From a virus: DNA of 64,000 nt. Below the pieces are notes generated by a model. The model was not told the origin of the DNA, made no database searches, and saw only the letters and a program-made list of their open reading frames with translations. Positions 1 to 9,101 of the stretch are shown piece after piece. The stretch spans positions 159,507 to 223,506 of IMG/VR virus record IMGVR_UViG_3300038465_000091. One strand, given 5' to 3'. The position numbers and the translations under genes are program-made. Each line of letters starts with the position of its first letter. The first letter of the stretch is position 1.

Positions 1-1
1 G

Positions 2-1036
2 TTCACAACCGCAAAACAGGCGGCTGATTACGCGATCCATCTTTACACCGATCCAAAGGTTGCTTACGCGAACTATGGTCAGCCGAGCACAGTCAACCGC
101 GTCTCTCTCGCCATCCAGTTGATGGCCGCTAACGGCGTGCAGACCTTCGGCGTCATCCAAGTCCCAGTGGTCCCGGGCACCAATCAGGGAACCTCGCAAG
201 ACTTCATGAACGCAATCCAAACTCTCACCATAGCCCTGCCCGGTTACACTACAAAGGCAAACATCATTTGCCCTCTGAGCACCGATCCTACAGTGCACCA
301 GTTCTTGAGCCGTCAGTTGACGACTCAGGCGAACGTTCGTCAGAAGGGCGAGGCTATCGGCTTCGTCGGCTACGATCAGTTCCAGACACCCGCCACGATG
401 CGTGCAAACGCTCGTGGTTTGGCAAACAAGCGCATGATTGCAATCGGTGCCCCAGTCGCAGGTATCCTCATCACTGACCCGAACACGGGTGTGGCGGTGG
501 AATACGCGGTAAGCGGCGAATTCATGGCAGCCGCCATGATGGGCTTGAACGCAAACCCCTCGAACGACGTGGCTCAGTCTCTCACGTTCCAGAACTTGGT
601 GGGCTTCAGCCGCTTGCTTGTGACCTACGACGACCCGACAATGGACTCGATGGCTGCGGATGGTCTGACCGACCTGTTGAACAACAACGGCGCTCTGCTC
701 ATCCGCCACTACAAGACCACTGACCCATCGAACCCGCTCACCAGCGAGCCGACAGTTACCACGATTACGGATTACGTTTCGCAGATATTCCGTACAGACC
801 TCAACCAATTCATCGGTCGCAAGCTGCTCGACTCGCTTGTTACCGACATTCAGGTGGTCTGCAACGCCCGCCTGTCGTCCTTGGTGAACCAGCAGATCAT
901 CAGCGGTTATCAGAACTTGTCGGTTGTGCAAGACTCGACCGATCCGACACAGGCCGACGTTACCGTCACCTTCAAGCCGATGTTCTGCTTGTTGTATGTA
1001 CAGGTCACATTCATCGTCCAGACGCAATTGAGCTAA
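2..1036 (+). CDS. Tail sheath protein, C-terminal part (5' end outside window)
   Basis: The frame is open from base 2, so the gene starts upstream of the window; the first ATG at 119 is internal. The visible 344 residues look like the C-terminal half of a contractile tail sheath protein (T4 gp18-like). Near the end is a segment on a DLNQFIGRKLLDSLVTDI core, followed by an alternating polar/hydrophobic C-terminal strand (FKPMFCLLYVQVTFIVQ). This is the typical sheath end, where the terminal strand is handed to a neighbouring subunit. In virions of this type the sheath surrounds the tube and contracts on infection. A small structural-type gene follows 16 bp downstream and the tube-like gene lies at 3240, which supports the call. 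Assignment is by pattern only. Confidence 0.8.
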   Translation, partial: FTTAKQAADYAIHLYTDPKVAYANYGQPSTVNRVSLAIQLMAANGVQTFGVIQVPVVPGTNQGTSQDFMNAIQTLTIALPGYTTKANIICPLSTDPTVHQFLSRQLTTQANVRQKGEAIGFVGYDQFQTPATMRANARGLANKRMIAIGAPVAGILITDPNTGVAVEYAVSGEFMAAAMMGLNANPSNDVAQSLTFQNLVGFSRLLVTYDDPTMDSMAADGLTDLLNNNGALLIRHYKTTDPSNPLTSEPTVTTITDYVSQIFRTDLNQFIGRKLLDSLVTDIQVVCNARLSSLVNQQIISGYQNLSVVQDSTDPTQADVTVTFKPMFCLLYVQVTFIVQTQLS

Positions 1037-1052
1037 ACCGAGGGGTTAAGGA

Positions 1053-1487
1053 ATGCTGATAACACCACAGGTAACGCAGGCGAACGGGATCATTAAGTTG
1101 AAGCTTGTTGCCACGTTCGTCGGTGACCTGACTGATGCGAGCGACAAGGCGAATATCGCGGCTTTTGGCGATCCGCAAGTCAACATGGCGGGGTCGTTTC
1201 AAGACCCGCTCAATCCTGCCTTCACGTTTTTGTTTCCCGCCACTGATGTAATAGTGGGAATCACGACGCAGATGAGCACGAAGACGACACGTTTCATGCT
1301 GGCTTTGCCGAATGGACAGAATCCAAACCAGCCCGCCCCGATTCAGGGTGAGTTGGATTGCATCACGACGAACCCGAGTGAGGCGTGCGAGGCGTATTAC
1401 ACGGTCATGTGCCAGCGCATCACACAATCAATGTTGATCCTCCGACAGAAAATGTTGGTGCCACAGCTTCAAAACCAGACGATTTAA
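1053..1487 (+). CDS. Hypothetical tail-module protein
   Basis: 144 aa, not recognised. It begins 16 bp after the sheath stop with a weak GAGGGGTTAAGGA-type ribosome site and reads in the direction of the structural genes. The sequence is rich in beta-prone and Asn/Gln/Thr residues, has no membrane segment or signal peptide, and contains two Cys close together (CITTNPSEACEAYYTVMC). Its place directly after the sheath suggests a minor tail or sheath-completion protein, but that rests on position alone. Confidence 0.6.
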   Translation: MLITPQVTQANGIIKLKLVATFVGDLTDASDKANIAAFGDPQVNMAGSFQDPLNPAFTFLFPATDVIVGITTQMSTKTTRFMLALPNGQNPNQPAPIQGELDCITTNPSEACEAYYTVMCQRITQSMLILRQKMLVPQLQNQTI

Positions 1488-1495
1488 GAGGAACG

Positions 1496-2947
1496 ATGAG
1501 CAAGTTGATGGAGCAACGCAAAGCGGCACGAACAAAGAAGTCAACGGTTCTTTTGTCCATCGATACGGCTAAGGATGCAGTCAATATCGGTAAGTCGCTG
1601 TTGAACGCAACCCAAGCTGAGGGTCAAAATGATCCGCAACTGGAACAAGCTGTAAGGCACTTGGAAGGGCTGTTAGCTAGTCAGCCAGATCAAATGCAGT
1701 CAGAAGGGGCAGTGAACGTCGAAGATTATTTCGACGATACTATTTTGCCTGAAGTAGCACGTCAAGCCAAAAACGAGGTAGATATGATCGCACAAAAACG
1801 CAGGGAAGCACGTCCCGCACAAGGAACTCAGCAACAGCCAGCTTTGGCATCGGATGAGAAATCCGCAGCCACGGGCACCGATGCTTTCGTGACCGACCGC
1901 GACGAATCGGGTAACCCCAAGACCCCCGAAAAGGCCGAAGTTCCCCGTCTCGCAGCCAAGAAGAAAGAAGCACAGCCCGAAGCTGTGCCCCCAGTCCCTC
2001 CCGTCGCAGCCCCAGCCGTTGGTGGGGGTGGTGGTTCGCTCGACGCCCTCTTCGCCAAGCTGCCGTCTGACTTCCTCGCCGATCTGGTGAAGAAGCTGAC
2101 CAGCCTCGAAGGTTTTGAACAGGACAAGGACGTACAGGCAGCCGTTGAGAATTTGGCTGGAAAACTCCAGCAACGTCCTGTTGAAGCGGCTCCCGTTCCC
2201 GGTGCTCCTGCCGCTGCTCCGACCGCCTCCGTAAAGAAGGGCGGCGACTTTGGCGGTAAGCAAGCTCCTCCGTTCGGTAAGAAAGACGATGACAAAAAGG
2301 ACGACAAGAAAGCATCCGTTGCCCGTCTTGGTTTGAATTTTGTCGCAGCCGAAAAGGTTGCCGTAGCCCCTCCGGGTCGCGAAGATCAGGTGAAGGCACT
2401 CAAGAAAGAAGACGTAGATAACCCCTACGCCGTGGCATGGGCCAGCTACAACAAAGGCGACAAGCAGGGCGCTCTTCGGGCCGCTCATGCGGTGATCGCG
2501 AAGTTCGCTGCCGCTGGTTTCTTCACGTGGGATCAGGCAACTGGCGACGTAACTGAGTCTGGCGGACGCACTCCAGAAGTTCAAGAAGCACACAGCAAGA
2601 TTGATGAAGCTCCCGCCCATCTGGAACGTCCTGATACGACGCTCCCGATCAAATTAGCAGGCGAGATGACGGCTCAAAAAGCTGTAAAGGAGGCGGAAAG
2701 GCTAGGCAACGAGCTTAAAAAGACCTACCTTGACGCCAAATCAATCTGTACGGTGAACGATAGCCGTCCAGTACGTGAGTTTGTAGAGAGTATCTTCCGT
2801 GCGGGCGACATGGCTGATGAGGCGGTTAAGACCCTCAACAAGCAAGTCATGCAGGAAGAATCCGAAGAAGCGGCTGCAAAAGTCCGTGAGAAGAGCAATA
2901 AGAAGTCCGCTCTCAACGATTTAACGTTGGCAGCTTCGGCTGAGTAA
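1496..2947 (+). CDS. Low-complexity Ala/Pro/Lys-rich structural-type protein
   Basis: 483 aa from the ATG at 1496, chosen because GAGGAA lies just upstream; a longer frame opens at 1385 but would overlap the previous gene. The N-terminal 120 residues are helical and charged. A disordered stretch follows (about residues 125-185) with the motif TDAFVTDRDESGNPK, then poly-Gly and Pro/Ala linkers and a KKDDDKKDDKK run. The C-terminal 150 residues look folded and helical. The TDRDE motif recurs almost unchanged in the 26993-28147 product. The function is unknown. Its composition and its position between sheath and tube genes suggest a virion-associated or assembly protein. Confidence 0.65.
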   Translation: MSKLMEQRKAARTKKSTVLLSIDTAKDAVNIGKSLLNATQAEGQNDPQLEQAVRHLEGLLASQPDQMQSEGAVNVEDYFDDTILPEVARQAKNEVDMIAQKRREARPAQGTQQQPALASDEKSAATGTDAFVTDRDESGNPKTPEKAEVPRLAAKKKEAQPEAVPPVPPVAAPAVGGGGGSLDALFAKLPSDFLADLVKKLTSLEGFEQDKDVQAAVENLAGKLQQRPVEAAPVPGAPAAAPTASVKKGGDFGGKQAPPFGKKDDDKKDDKKASVARLGLNFVAAEKVAVAPPGREDQVKALKKEDVDNPYAVAWASYNKGDKQGALRAAHAVIAKFAAAGFFTWDQATGDVTESGGRTPEVQEAHSKIDEAPAHLERPDTTLPIKLAGEMTAQKAVKEAERLGNELKKTYLDAKSICTVNDSRPVREFVESIFRAGDMADEAVKTLNKQVMQEESEEAAAKVREKSNKKSALNDLTLAASAE

Positions 2948-2950
2948 AGA

Positions 2951-3200
2951 TTGCGAGCATCCAGAAATCCCCCAAACCGGGCAACCGCAGAGGGGTCAGT
3001 ACGGGATGAGCGGCAAATTGAATAGCCGCTTGTAAGCACCGAGGTGAATGCTCGGCTCGCAAAGATTCGGGGAACGAAAAACGCCGGGTCATCGTGTGGT
3101 GAATTTCACTGCCTTAGGTCCGTTAAGGTTACGAGCGATGAATTGGAACGAAGGTAGTAACGTTCCCCGAGTAGTAATTTCAGTTTTCTGGATTTCGCAA
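2951..3200 (+). ncRNA. Candidate structured non-coding RNA between tail genes
   Basis: The intergenic stretch 2948-3239 has no convincing ORF but many long complementary segments. TTGCGA plus ATCCAGAAA (2951-2956, 2959-2967) pairs with TTTCTGGAT plus TCGCAA (3185-3193, 3195-3200), closing the whole element. TCGGGGAACG (3067-3076) pairs perfectly with CGTTCCCCGA (3161-3170). Smaller hairpins are AGCGGC/GCCGCT (3009-3014/3024-3029), CCGAG/CTCGG (3039-3043/3051-3055) and CCTTA/TAAGG (3112-3116/3124-3128). TTGCGAGC (2951-2958) is also perfectly complementary to GCTCGCAA (3055-3062), so two folds compete or form a pseudoknot. It does not match group I or II intron cores, tmRNA or a riboswitch that I recognise. 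It lies just upstream of the tube-like gene and could be a leader RNA. Confidence 0.6.
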
Positions 3201-3239
3201 CTGTAGTGTAGAAACCCCTTTTATAGGTGGGAGGCAAAC

Positions 3240-3905
3240 ATGTCCGAAGGTGGATACGTATATCGACAGGGTACATCACCCAACACTGAGACTGTAATCT
3301 CGTCTCGGTTCAAAATCTTTACAGATGCCGTTGATGTCGGCAAGTTCGTAAAGCTGGGCGTAACCTCGTCCTTCACTTACTCAGAATCGAAGACTGTCGA
3401 TGCGGTTCGCGGCCTCGGCTACGGCGATCAGGTTGCGGAACTCGTTCCCGGCGTGACTCAGCCGCTCAGCATTTCGATCACCCGTACTTGTCTGTATCTG
3501 GCGAACCTCATGCAGGTTGTCGGCTACAAGGCAGGCGTGAGCGGTGCAGTCCGCTCTCTCAAGCACCACCGCTGGCCGTTCGACATCAAGCAGGAGATTG
3601 TATTCTCCCAGCTTGCTACCGAAGACCCGAACGTTGGTCAGGCAACTCTGGCTGACATCCCGAATGAAGGTGGTCTGAACAACCTTGGCAACCCCGGGCT
3701 GCTCGCAATCGCGACAGTGTACGAGGGCTGCTGGATGGAGTCTTACAACACGGCGTTCACGGTTGACACCGCCGCCGTCACCGAAGATTGCACCATCACT
3801 GTCACCGACATTTTCGATGTCGCTGGCTCTGTCTACGGCGAGTTCCTTGACGCAGGTCTCAACACTGGGGATGCCACTGGACGTTCACTCCTCTACAGCA
3901 CCTAA
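3240..3905 (+). CDS. Putative tail tube protein (gp19-like)
   Basis: 221 aa preceded by a good ribosome site (GGTGGGAGG). The region around residues 50-95 (GLGYGDQVAELVPG, then a beta strand and TRTCLYLANLMQVVGY) resembles inner tail tube proteins of contractile phages, which carry a GYGDQ-like loop in a two-sheet fold. The length is normal for the family. A hairpin that could attenuate transcription follows, as expected for an abundant structural gene. Being close to the sheath gene fits the usual sheath/tube pairing, although here an unknown gene and the RNA candidate lie between them. A baseplate or other tail protein with the same fold is the main alternative. Confidence 0.6.
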   Translation: MSEGGYVYRQGTSPNTETVISSRFKIFTDAVDVGKFVKLGVTSSFTYSESKTVDAVRGLGYGDQVAELVPGVTQPLSISITRTCLYLANLMQVVGYKAGVSGAVRSLKHHRWPFDIKQEIVFSQLATEDPNVGQATLADIPNEGGLNNLGNPGLLAIATVYEGCWMESYNTAFTVDTAAVTEDCTITVTDIFDVAGSVYGEFLDAGLNTGDATGRSLLYST

Positions 3906-3917
3906 CGAAACTAGGCT

Positions 3918-3950
3918 GAGGCGGGTACTGGTTATCCGCCTCTTCCTCTT
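3918..3950 (+). terminator. Possible weak terminator after tube gene
   Basis: GAGGCGG (3918-3924) pairs perfectly with CCGCCTC (3936-3942) across an 11-nt loop. It is followed by the pyrimidine-rich TTCCTCTT rather than a pure T run. It lies 12 bp after the tube stop and ends 11 bp before the next ATG, so partial attenuation is more likely than a full stop. Confidence 0.45.
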
Positions 3951-3961
3951 GAGGACCGTGA

Positions 3962-5653
3962 ATGACGCCTAGAAACCCACTCCTACAAAAAAGAGCACTC
4001 GACGAAACCATGGTCATGTGGAACGACCCTGATTACGCCGAAAATCAACACCACTCCGATCCCAGCTACACCACTCAAAACGGCAAGGATTACGCGGGAC
4101 GCGGCACCACTGAGAATGAAGAGGGTGCGCTTAAAGATGGCATCCCCGCAGGTCTCCTGTCGGTTGAACTCGGCAAAGAAGCCGCAGGCAGTACGGACCC
4201 CGTTGACTTGTTAAGGCGAGCGGCGGATACCCTGCAAGGATATTGCGCCGAGGTCAATGGCGACATGAACGATAGCTTGGCGACGGAGATAGAGGAGTAT
4301 CTCGCCCAACAGTCTCAACCCAAGCAAGCCGATACGGGCAACCCTCACGTCACTACGATGCCAAGTGCGCCAGCCCCAGTCGATCCCGATAACGCAACGT
4401 TCTTTAAGGAAAGTGAACCGAGTTCGCCGTTCACTGACGCTGAAGAAAAAATTAACGCCGCAGCCGCAGGTAGTGGTTTCCACTATGTGGGTCGCGTTAC
4501 AGACGGGACTACACTGTGGTACAGGGGGAAAGACGAACGTTTGTCGTTTGACCCTAAGACTGGAAACGTCACGCACCTGAGGGACGGGAAAGTTGTATCG
4601 GAATGCCCCATTAACCAACTCGGACGTATTAAGTCTGCCGCCGATAGCTTTCATGCGGCCCTGAAGAAGGGACTTAAGCAGGGCGCAATCCGCCCATCTC
4701 CCCACACTGTGTTTGAAAACAAAGTTGACAATGCCACGGGGAAACAGCCCATCGCACCCACGGAACCTTCCGATGATGAGGTGATGAAAGCTCAAAAAAC
4801 CCTCGAAAACGCTGGGGTTGGCGATCAAATTGGTGTCAACGCTTCGAAGACCGTCGAGGTTAAGGAGCTTGGAACCAAGATGAGCGGCTTCACTGGCGGC
4901 GGGCCGTTTAGCTGCATGGATTGCGTGCATCGTACTCCGCACTCTAAGAACGCCAAGGGCGAAGAAGTTGATTCGTGCAAGCATCCCGATGTGATGGCCG
5001 ATCCCGAGCTTGCAGATCGCAAACTCCCTGACGGAACTATCGAAGTTGACGCTGATGATTGCTGCCGTTTTGTAAGGCCGACGAAGAAAGAATCCGAGAA
5101 GGAAGCGGCGGTCACCAAGACCTACGGCACTGGCACACCTCCGGGCGGAACGCCCAATGATCCGAGTATCGACGATGAAGACGCGGACGAAGGGAAGACC
5201 TCTAGCCAAAAGCGAGCGGATGTTGATATTCACGAAACGCCGAAGTTCCTCCCGCCTCGCGATGACATTCGTCGGCACCTCGACAAGGATGTGCAGGATG
5301 AAATCACCGATGAGGTGATGGAAGGCGTGAAAGACGCATCGGAAGAGGGCGAATACTACTTGGATAAAGTTCGTGACATGAAGAACGAGGCCAAGGAAGC
5401 GTTCATGCAGGATGGTTCCATGCAACAAGAGGCTCAGGATGCGGGTATGAGCATGGAAGACCTGTGGAAAGAAATCGGTGGGGAGTTCACCGAGAACTAC
5501 TATATTTCGGCCTACTCCAAGCAGGGGTCGATTGCGGTTGAAGAGGGGTTTAAGTGCCCTAACTGCAAGAGCCTGAAGGGGAAACCAGTCGAAGATGGTT
5601 TGGACGACACGGTAAGCTTGCGAGAGTGTTTAACTTGCGGGAGCTTTTACTAA
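3962..5653 (+). CDS. Modular zinc-ribbon protein of unknown function
   Basis: 563 aa, acidic. Residues about 160-225 form a small beta-rich module (GFHYVGRVTDGTTLWYRGK ...) that loosely resembles the WKSPIGT modules in the two giant proteins at 21047 and 58086. Around residues 318-372 is a Cys-rich segment (CMDCVHRTPHSKN ... CKHPD ... DDCCRF) likely to bind zinc. After a charged helical stretch, the C-terminus ends in a zinc ribbon (CPNCKSLKGKP ... CLTCGSFY). There is no signal peptide or membrane segment. It sits between the tube gene and the prohead protease, so a virion or assembly role is plausible. The function is not recognised. Confidence 0.65.
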   Translation: MTPRNPLLQKRALDETMVMWNDPDYAENQHHSDPSYTTQNGKDYAGRGTTENEEGALKDGIPAGLLSVELGKEAAGSTDPVDLLRRAADTLQGYCAEVNGDMNDSLATEIEEYLAQQSQPKQADTGNPHVTTMPSAPAPVDPDNATFFKESEPSSPFTDAEEKINAAAAGSGFHYVGRVTDGTTLWYRGKDERLSFDPKTGNVTHLRDGKVVSECPINQLGRIKSAADSFHAALKKGLKQGAIRPSPHTVFENKVDNATGKQPIAPTEPSDDEVMKAQKTLENAGVGDQIGVNASKTVEVKELGTKMSGFTGGGPFSCMDCVHRTPHSKNAKGEEVDSCKHPDVMADPELADRKLPDGTIEVDADDCCRFVRPTKKESEKEAAVTKTYGTGTPPGGTPNDPSIDDEDADEGKTSSQKRADVDIHETPKFLPPRDDIRRHLDKDVQDEITDEVMEGVKDASEEGEYYLDKVRDMKNEAKEAFMQDGSMQQEAQDAGMSMEDLWKEIGGEFTENYYISAYSKQGSIAVEEGFKCPNCKSLKGKPVEDGLDDTVSLRECLTCGSFY

Positions 5654-5681
5654 CTACAGCCCTCTTTAGATAGGGAACCCT

Positions 5682-6584
5682 ATGCCTTTTACGAAGATAG
5701 CTAACGCTGCGTTACAAGAACCAGTCATCGCACCCGAGGACTGGATCAAGCTGCATGGAAAGCACGTGTTCGGGCAGAAGTCCGCCTCGGGCTCCGCAGC
5801 CGCCGCTACCTTCAGGAAGTCCGCTGACACCTCGAAATACCTCTTGTCCCACTGCACCATTATGGCAAGTGTGATGGTCGAGGCCGACCCTTACGATTAC
5901 CTAATCAAGCCAGAATGCAGTCACCTCGTCAACAACAACGATGACGCATGGACGAACGAAGTTCTGAAGCTCAGCCACAGCAGCTTTGTTGGTGCTTTCA
6001 ACTTCGTGGAACATTTCCAGAATTCCAAGTATGCGAAGGGTCACATTCTCGACGCCATTCTTCGCAAGATCAAGTTGAACGGCGATGGCTCTGTGTGGGT
6101 CTATTTCTGCGATATCCTTGTCGCCACGGACCTCGGACACGAGAAGCTGATTGACGACATCCGCAGCGAAAAGGTCAAGTACCTGAGTATGGGCTGCGTG
6201 ACCGACCTCGTAATTTGCAGCTATTGCGGTGCTCGCGTCACCGATCAAAATACCTACTGCAACCATCTGTCGTATCAAAAGGGCATGTTCCTGACCGACG
6301 ACGATGGCATTGCACGTCGTGTCGCCGAGCTTTGTGGGCACAAGACAATGGAAAACGGCGGCGTGAAGTTTGTGGAAGCTTCGTGGGTTGCTACACCAGC
6401 ATTCCCCGGGGCTGCAAAACGTAACACGGTCTCCGAAGAGTGGGAAGGACCCCGCACCAAGTACACCAAATCGTCCACCGCTGGGAAGATGGCAAAAATT
6501 GCCAGTGTGAATGATGAATTCGAAACCCTTAATCTAGGTGATGCGTTAATGAACGCGAATTTGCACGGAAGGTTGACTCGGTAA
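5682..6584 (+). CDS. Prohead protease (T4 gp21-like serine protease) with zinc-finger insertion
   Basis: 300 aa. The order of motifs matches phage prohead proteases of the T4 gp21/herpes assemblin fold: a substrate-facing His in FNFVEHFQ (His111), a GHILDAILRKI strand, a VWVYFCDILVATDLGH strand pair, and the nucleophile in VKYLSMG (Ser169, where many relatives have VSSRG). Directly after the Ser is an insert with Cys179, Cys182, Cys193 and His195 (CSYCGARVTDQNTYCNH), a probable zinc site. The protease would cleave scaffold and capsid proteins during head maturation. Its stop overlaps the start of the scaffold-like gene by one base (TAATG), the usual protease-scaffold order. The C-terminal 60 residues look like a disordered tail. 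Confidence 0.75.
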   Translation: MPFTKIANAALQEPVIAPEDWIKLHGKHVFGQKSASGSAAAATFRKSADTSKYLLSHCTIMASVMVEADPYDYLIKPECSHLVNNNDDAWTNEVLKLSHSSFVGAFNFVEHFQNSKYAKGHILDAILRKIKLNGDGSVWVYFCDILVATDLGHEKLIDDIRSEKVKYLSMGCVTDLVICSYCGARVTDQNTYCNHLSYQKGMFLTDDDGIARRVAELCGHKTMENGGVKFVEASWVATPAFPGAAKRNTVSEEWEGPRTKYTKSSTAGKMAKIASVNDEFETLNLGDALMNANLHGRLTR

Positions 6585-9043
6585 TGGCCGATCAGAAGAC
6601 AACGCACTACAATGGCTACACTCTGAGTTACGCCAGTCAGCATGAGTCAGTGATTATTAAGTTGGACGGCAAGAAAGTTAAAACAGCACCAAACCTAGAA
6701 AAGGCGAAGGCGTGGGTGAATCAAGCGCCGGGAAGCTTTAGTAAGGGCGAGAAAAAGGCTGGTACGCTAATGGCAAAAGAAATAGTTCATTGCACAAAGT
6801 GCGGCAACATGATCGAGTCGCTCAAGCCTGAAAAATGTGAGCATTGTGGTGGCAAAGCAAAAGTTAAGAAGGGCTCTATGAAATCAAAACTAGCAGCAGC
6901 AAAAGCGGCACTTGACCGCAAGCAGGCCGATTTGGACGCTATTGACGACCAGATCATGGGTCTGGACTCTGGTATCCCAATGGATGCCCCATCTACCCCC
7001 GAATTTGACCTCCTCACTGCGAAGCGCGAAGAGCTTGAAGAAGAGATTCGCACGATGCGCGAAGGCGTTCAGTTTATCTCCGAGTGGGAAAAATTGAAGG
7101 GCGGACAGTGGTCGGAAGGTATCAAATCCCAGTTGGACGGCCTCGACTCAGAAATCGCCAATATAGCTGGCAGCGAGGGTGCCGTTGAGTCGGGTATGGA
7201 TATGGGAGCCCCGATGGGCGATCCCCTAGCCGCCCCGCCAGTTCCCGAAGCCCCAGTAGCACCAATGGGAGACGTGGCCCCTGAAGCCGCCCCAGCACCA
7301 GAAGTGGCACCCGATGCCGCCGCACCAGAAACACCCGCACCTGCCTTGGAACCTCCGATGGCGAGCGCAAAATCCGCAGTAAATAAGAAAAATAACTATC
7401 AAACCTCTCAAAAGAGGGGCAATATTGCCTCTCCCCAGATGAAAAAGGAAGGCTCCAACATGGCAAATCCTACAGCTACCAAGCCCTCGAACTTGAAAGA
7501 GAAGCTTGCTGAACTGAAAACGAAGCGCGAGACGATCAAGAGGGAAGCACAGGTTCGCACCGCTGCGGCGTATACAATCGCCAACACGATGCTGCCGGGT
7601 GCCCCCGTCGAAAAGCGTCAGGCATTCGCCTCTTCGCTACTCCAAGGTAACGACACCAAAGCCCTCGTTGCTGCCCTCCGTCAAACCGCGATCAACGCCC
7701 ACTACTCCAAGGTCGCCGAACAATTCAAGGAAGTCCACAAAGTCGAACTCAATGATCTCCTCGAAGACCCGTCCGTTCTGAAGTCCGAGCGTTCGGCTGT
7801 CGAAAAGGAAATCAAGGGTGACGCGAAGTCGGCTACCTCGAAGAAGGCCGATGACCGCAAGGACGCAGGTCCGCAGACCGAGACGTACAACGACGGTCGT
7901 GGTTGCGGCGGCGGGACTCACTCTGAGCCGAAGGAAATGGAAGCCTCGAAAGCTGGCGACCGTCCCGACGCTGGCGAGAAGCCCGGTCAGACCGTGAACC
8001 TCAGCGACGGCAAATCTGCCGCCGCAAAGAAGTCAACATGCAAGGACGGCGAGAAATGCGCGGGTTGCGAGAACTGCAAGTCCGCCGCCAAGAAAGCCGC
8101 CGAGAAGAAATGCGACAAGTGCAAGGGTGAATGTAAGTGCGCTTCCAAGGTCGTTGCCAAGGCAAAGAAGGCCGACGAGCCGCCGATGGACGCCCCCGCA
8201 CCAGATGCAGGCGCACCGCCGATGGAAGACGAAATGGGCGATGCAGGTGCTCCGTTGGATGAAGTTCCTCCGATGGACGGTATGGAAGGTGAAGCTCCAG
8301 TCGATGACGCTGGCGCGATCCTTACCGACGAGAAGAAGATGGTCGTTCAGGAGGAAATCGACACCGTTAAGGATGCCGTTCAAGCTCTTGAGCAGGAACT
8401 TCTTGAAGAGAACGAAGAAGAGATTCCGCTTGCTCTTGAAGAAGGCGAACCCTCCGAAGAAGAGCTTGACCTTTCGTCCGTGTTCGATCAGGGCGAGATG
8501 GAAGACAAAGCCGCTTCGCTTGCCAACGAAGGTGAAGATCACACCGCTGGCGACGACGGCGATGGTAACTTCTTCGCCCCAACATCTGCCGCAGGCATGG
8601 AATCAGTGCTTGACGACAGCGGTATGCAGGTAGCCAGTATCGAGAGCTATTTCGATATGCAGGGCTCCGATGCCGACCCACTGTACAGCTTGATCGCATC
8701 TGAAACCAAGGAAGCAGCATCCGTCGCTGGTTTTGACGTGCTTGAGTCCTTCACTGGTGAAGTGGCGAACAAGATGAAGCAGGACACCACTGGCGAAGCC
8801 CGCGACAACGAAGGCGACCACGACGAAGACCTCTTCGTCGAAGCAATGAAGGACATCAAGCCTGAGGAACAGGGTGCAAAGCGTACCCCGCAGGATGCAC
8901 GTCCCGAGTTGCAGGCTCCGAAGTCCGCAGCCGCAAAGACCGCAGCCAAGGCTCCCACAGGCAGCATCAAGCGTGTCCGCCCTGTCGTAGCCTCACCGAA
9001 AGCCGTTGACATCGCTACCGCGTTGTTCGGCTCCGAAGAGTAA
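6584..9043 (+). CDS. Scaffold-like acidic modular protein
   Basis: 819 aa, translationally coupled to the protease (TAATG). The N-terminus is a small domain (HYNGYTLSYASQHESVIIKL), then a zinc ribbon near residues 68-89 (CTKCGNMIESLKPEKCEHCGG). A coiled-coil stretch follows (about 100-190), a Pro/Ala linker, a second helical region (about 295-420), a Cys-rich patch near residues 485-530 (CKDGEKCAGCENCKS), and a long acidic helical tail. Composition and position between protease and capsid genes fit a head scaffold or core protein, though it is long for one. An in-frame ATG at 7460 has AAGGAAGG upstream and could give a shorter 527-aa form. The zinc motifs are unusual for a scaffold. Confidence 0.6.
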   Translation: MADQKTTHYNGYTLSYASQHESVIIKLDGKKVKTAPNLEKAKAWVNQAPGSFSKGEKKAGTLMAKEIVHCTKCGNMIESLKPEKCEHCGGKAKVKKGSMKSKLAAAKAALDRKQADLDAIDDQIMGLDSGIPMDAPSTPEFDLLTAKREELEEEIRTMREGVQFISEWEKLKGGQWSEGIKSQLDGLDSEIANIAGSEGAVESGMDMGAPMGDPLAAPPVPEAPVAPMGDVAPEAAPAPEVAPDAAAPETPAPALEPPMASAKSAVNKKNNYQTSQKRGNIASPQMKKEGSNMANPTATKPSNLKEKLAELKTKRETIKREAQVRTAAAYTIANTMLPGAPVEKRQAFASSLLQGNDTKALVAALRQTAINAHYSKVAEQFKEVHKVELNDLLEDPSVLKSERSAVEKEIKGDAKSATSKKADDRKDAGPQTETYNDGRGCGGGTHSEPKEMEASKAGDRPDAGEKPGQTVNLSDGKSAAAKKSTCKDGEKCAGCENCKSAAKKAAEKKCDKCKGECKCASKVVAKAKKADEPPMDAPAPDAGAPPMEDEMGDAGAPLDEVPPMDGMEGEAPVDDAGAILTDEKKMVVQEEIDTVKDAVQALEQELLEENEEEIPLALEEGEPSEEELDLSSVFDQGEMEDKAASLANEGEDHTAGDDGDGNFFAPTSAAGMESVLDDSGMQVASIESYFDMQGSDADPLYSLIASETKEAASVAGFDVLESFTGEVANKMKQDTTGEARDNEGDHDEDLFVEAMKDIKPEEQGAKRTPQDARPELQAPKSAAAKTAAKAPTGSIKRVRPVVASPKAVDIATALFGSEE

Positions 9044-9070
9044 TCACGAGCTAAACCGTAACACCCAACA

Positions 9071-9101
9071 GGGGTCGCCAAAAGCGGCCCCTTCATTTTT
9101 T
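9071..9101 (+). terminator. Rho-independent terminator after scaffold-like gene
   Basis: GGGGTCGC (9071-9078) and GCGGCCCC (9084-9091) form an 8-bp stem with one G-T pair and a CAAAA loop, followed by TTCATTTTTT. It ends the transcript of the protease-scaffold pair. Confidence 0.75.

Noticed and set aside
1011-1427. Minus-strand ORF of 138 aa opposite the 1053 gene
   Set aside because: Arg-rich shadow of the plus-strand gene with no start signal.
2951-3200. Group I or group II intron
   Set aside because: The flanking genes each have their own start and stop, and I see neither the P7/GACTA-type core nor a domain V hairpin.
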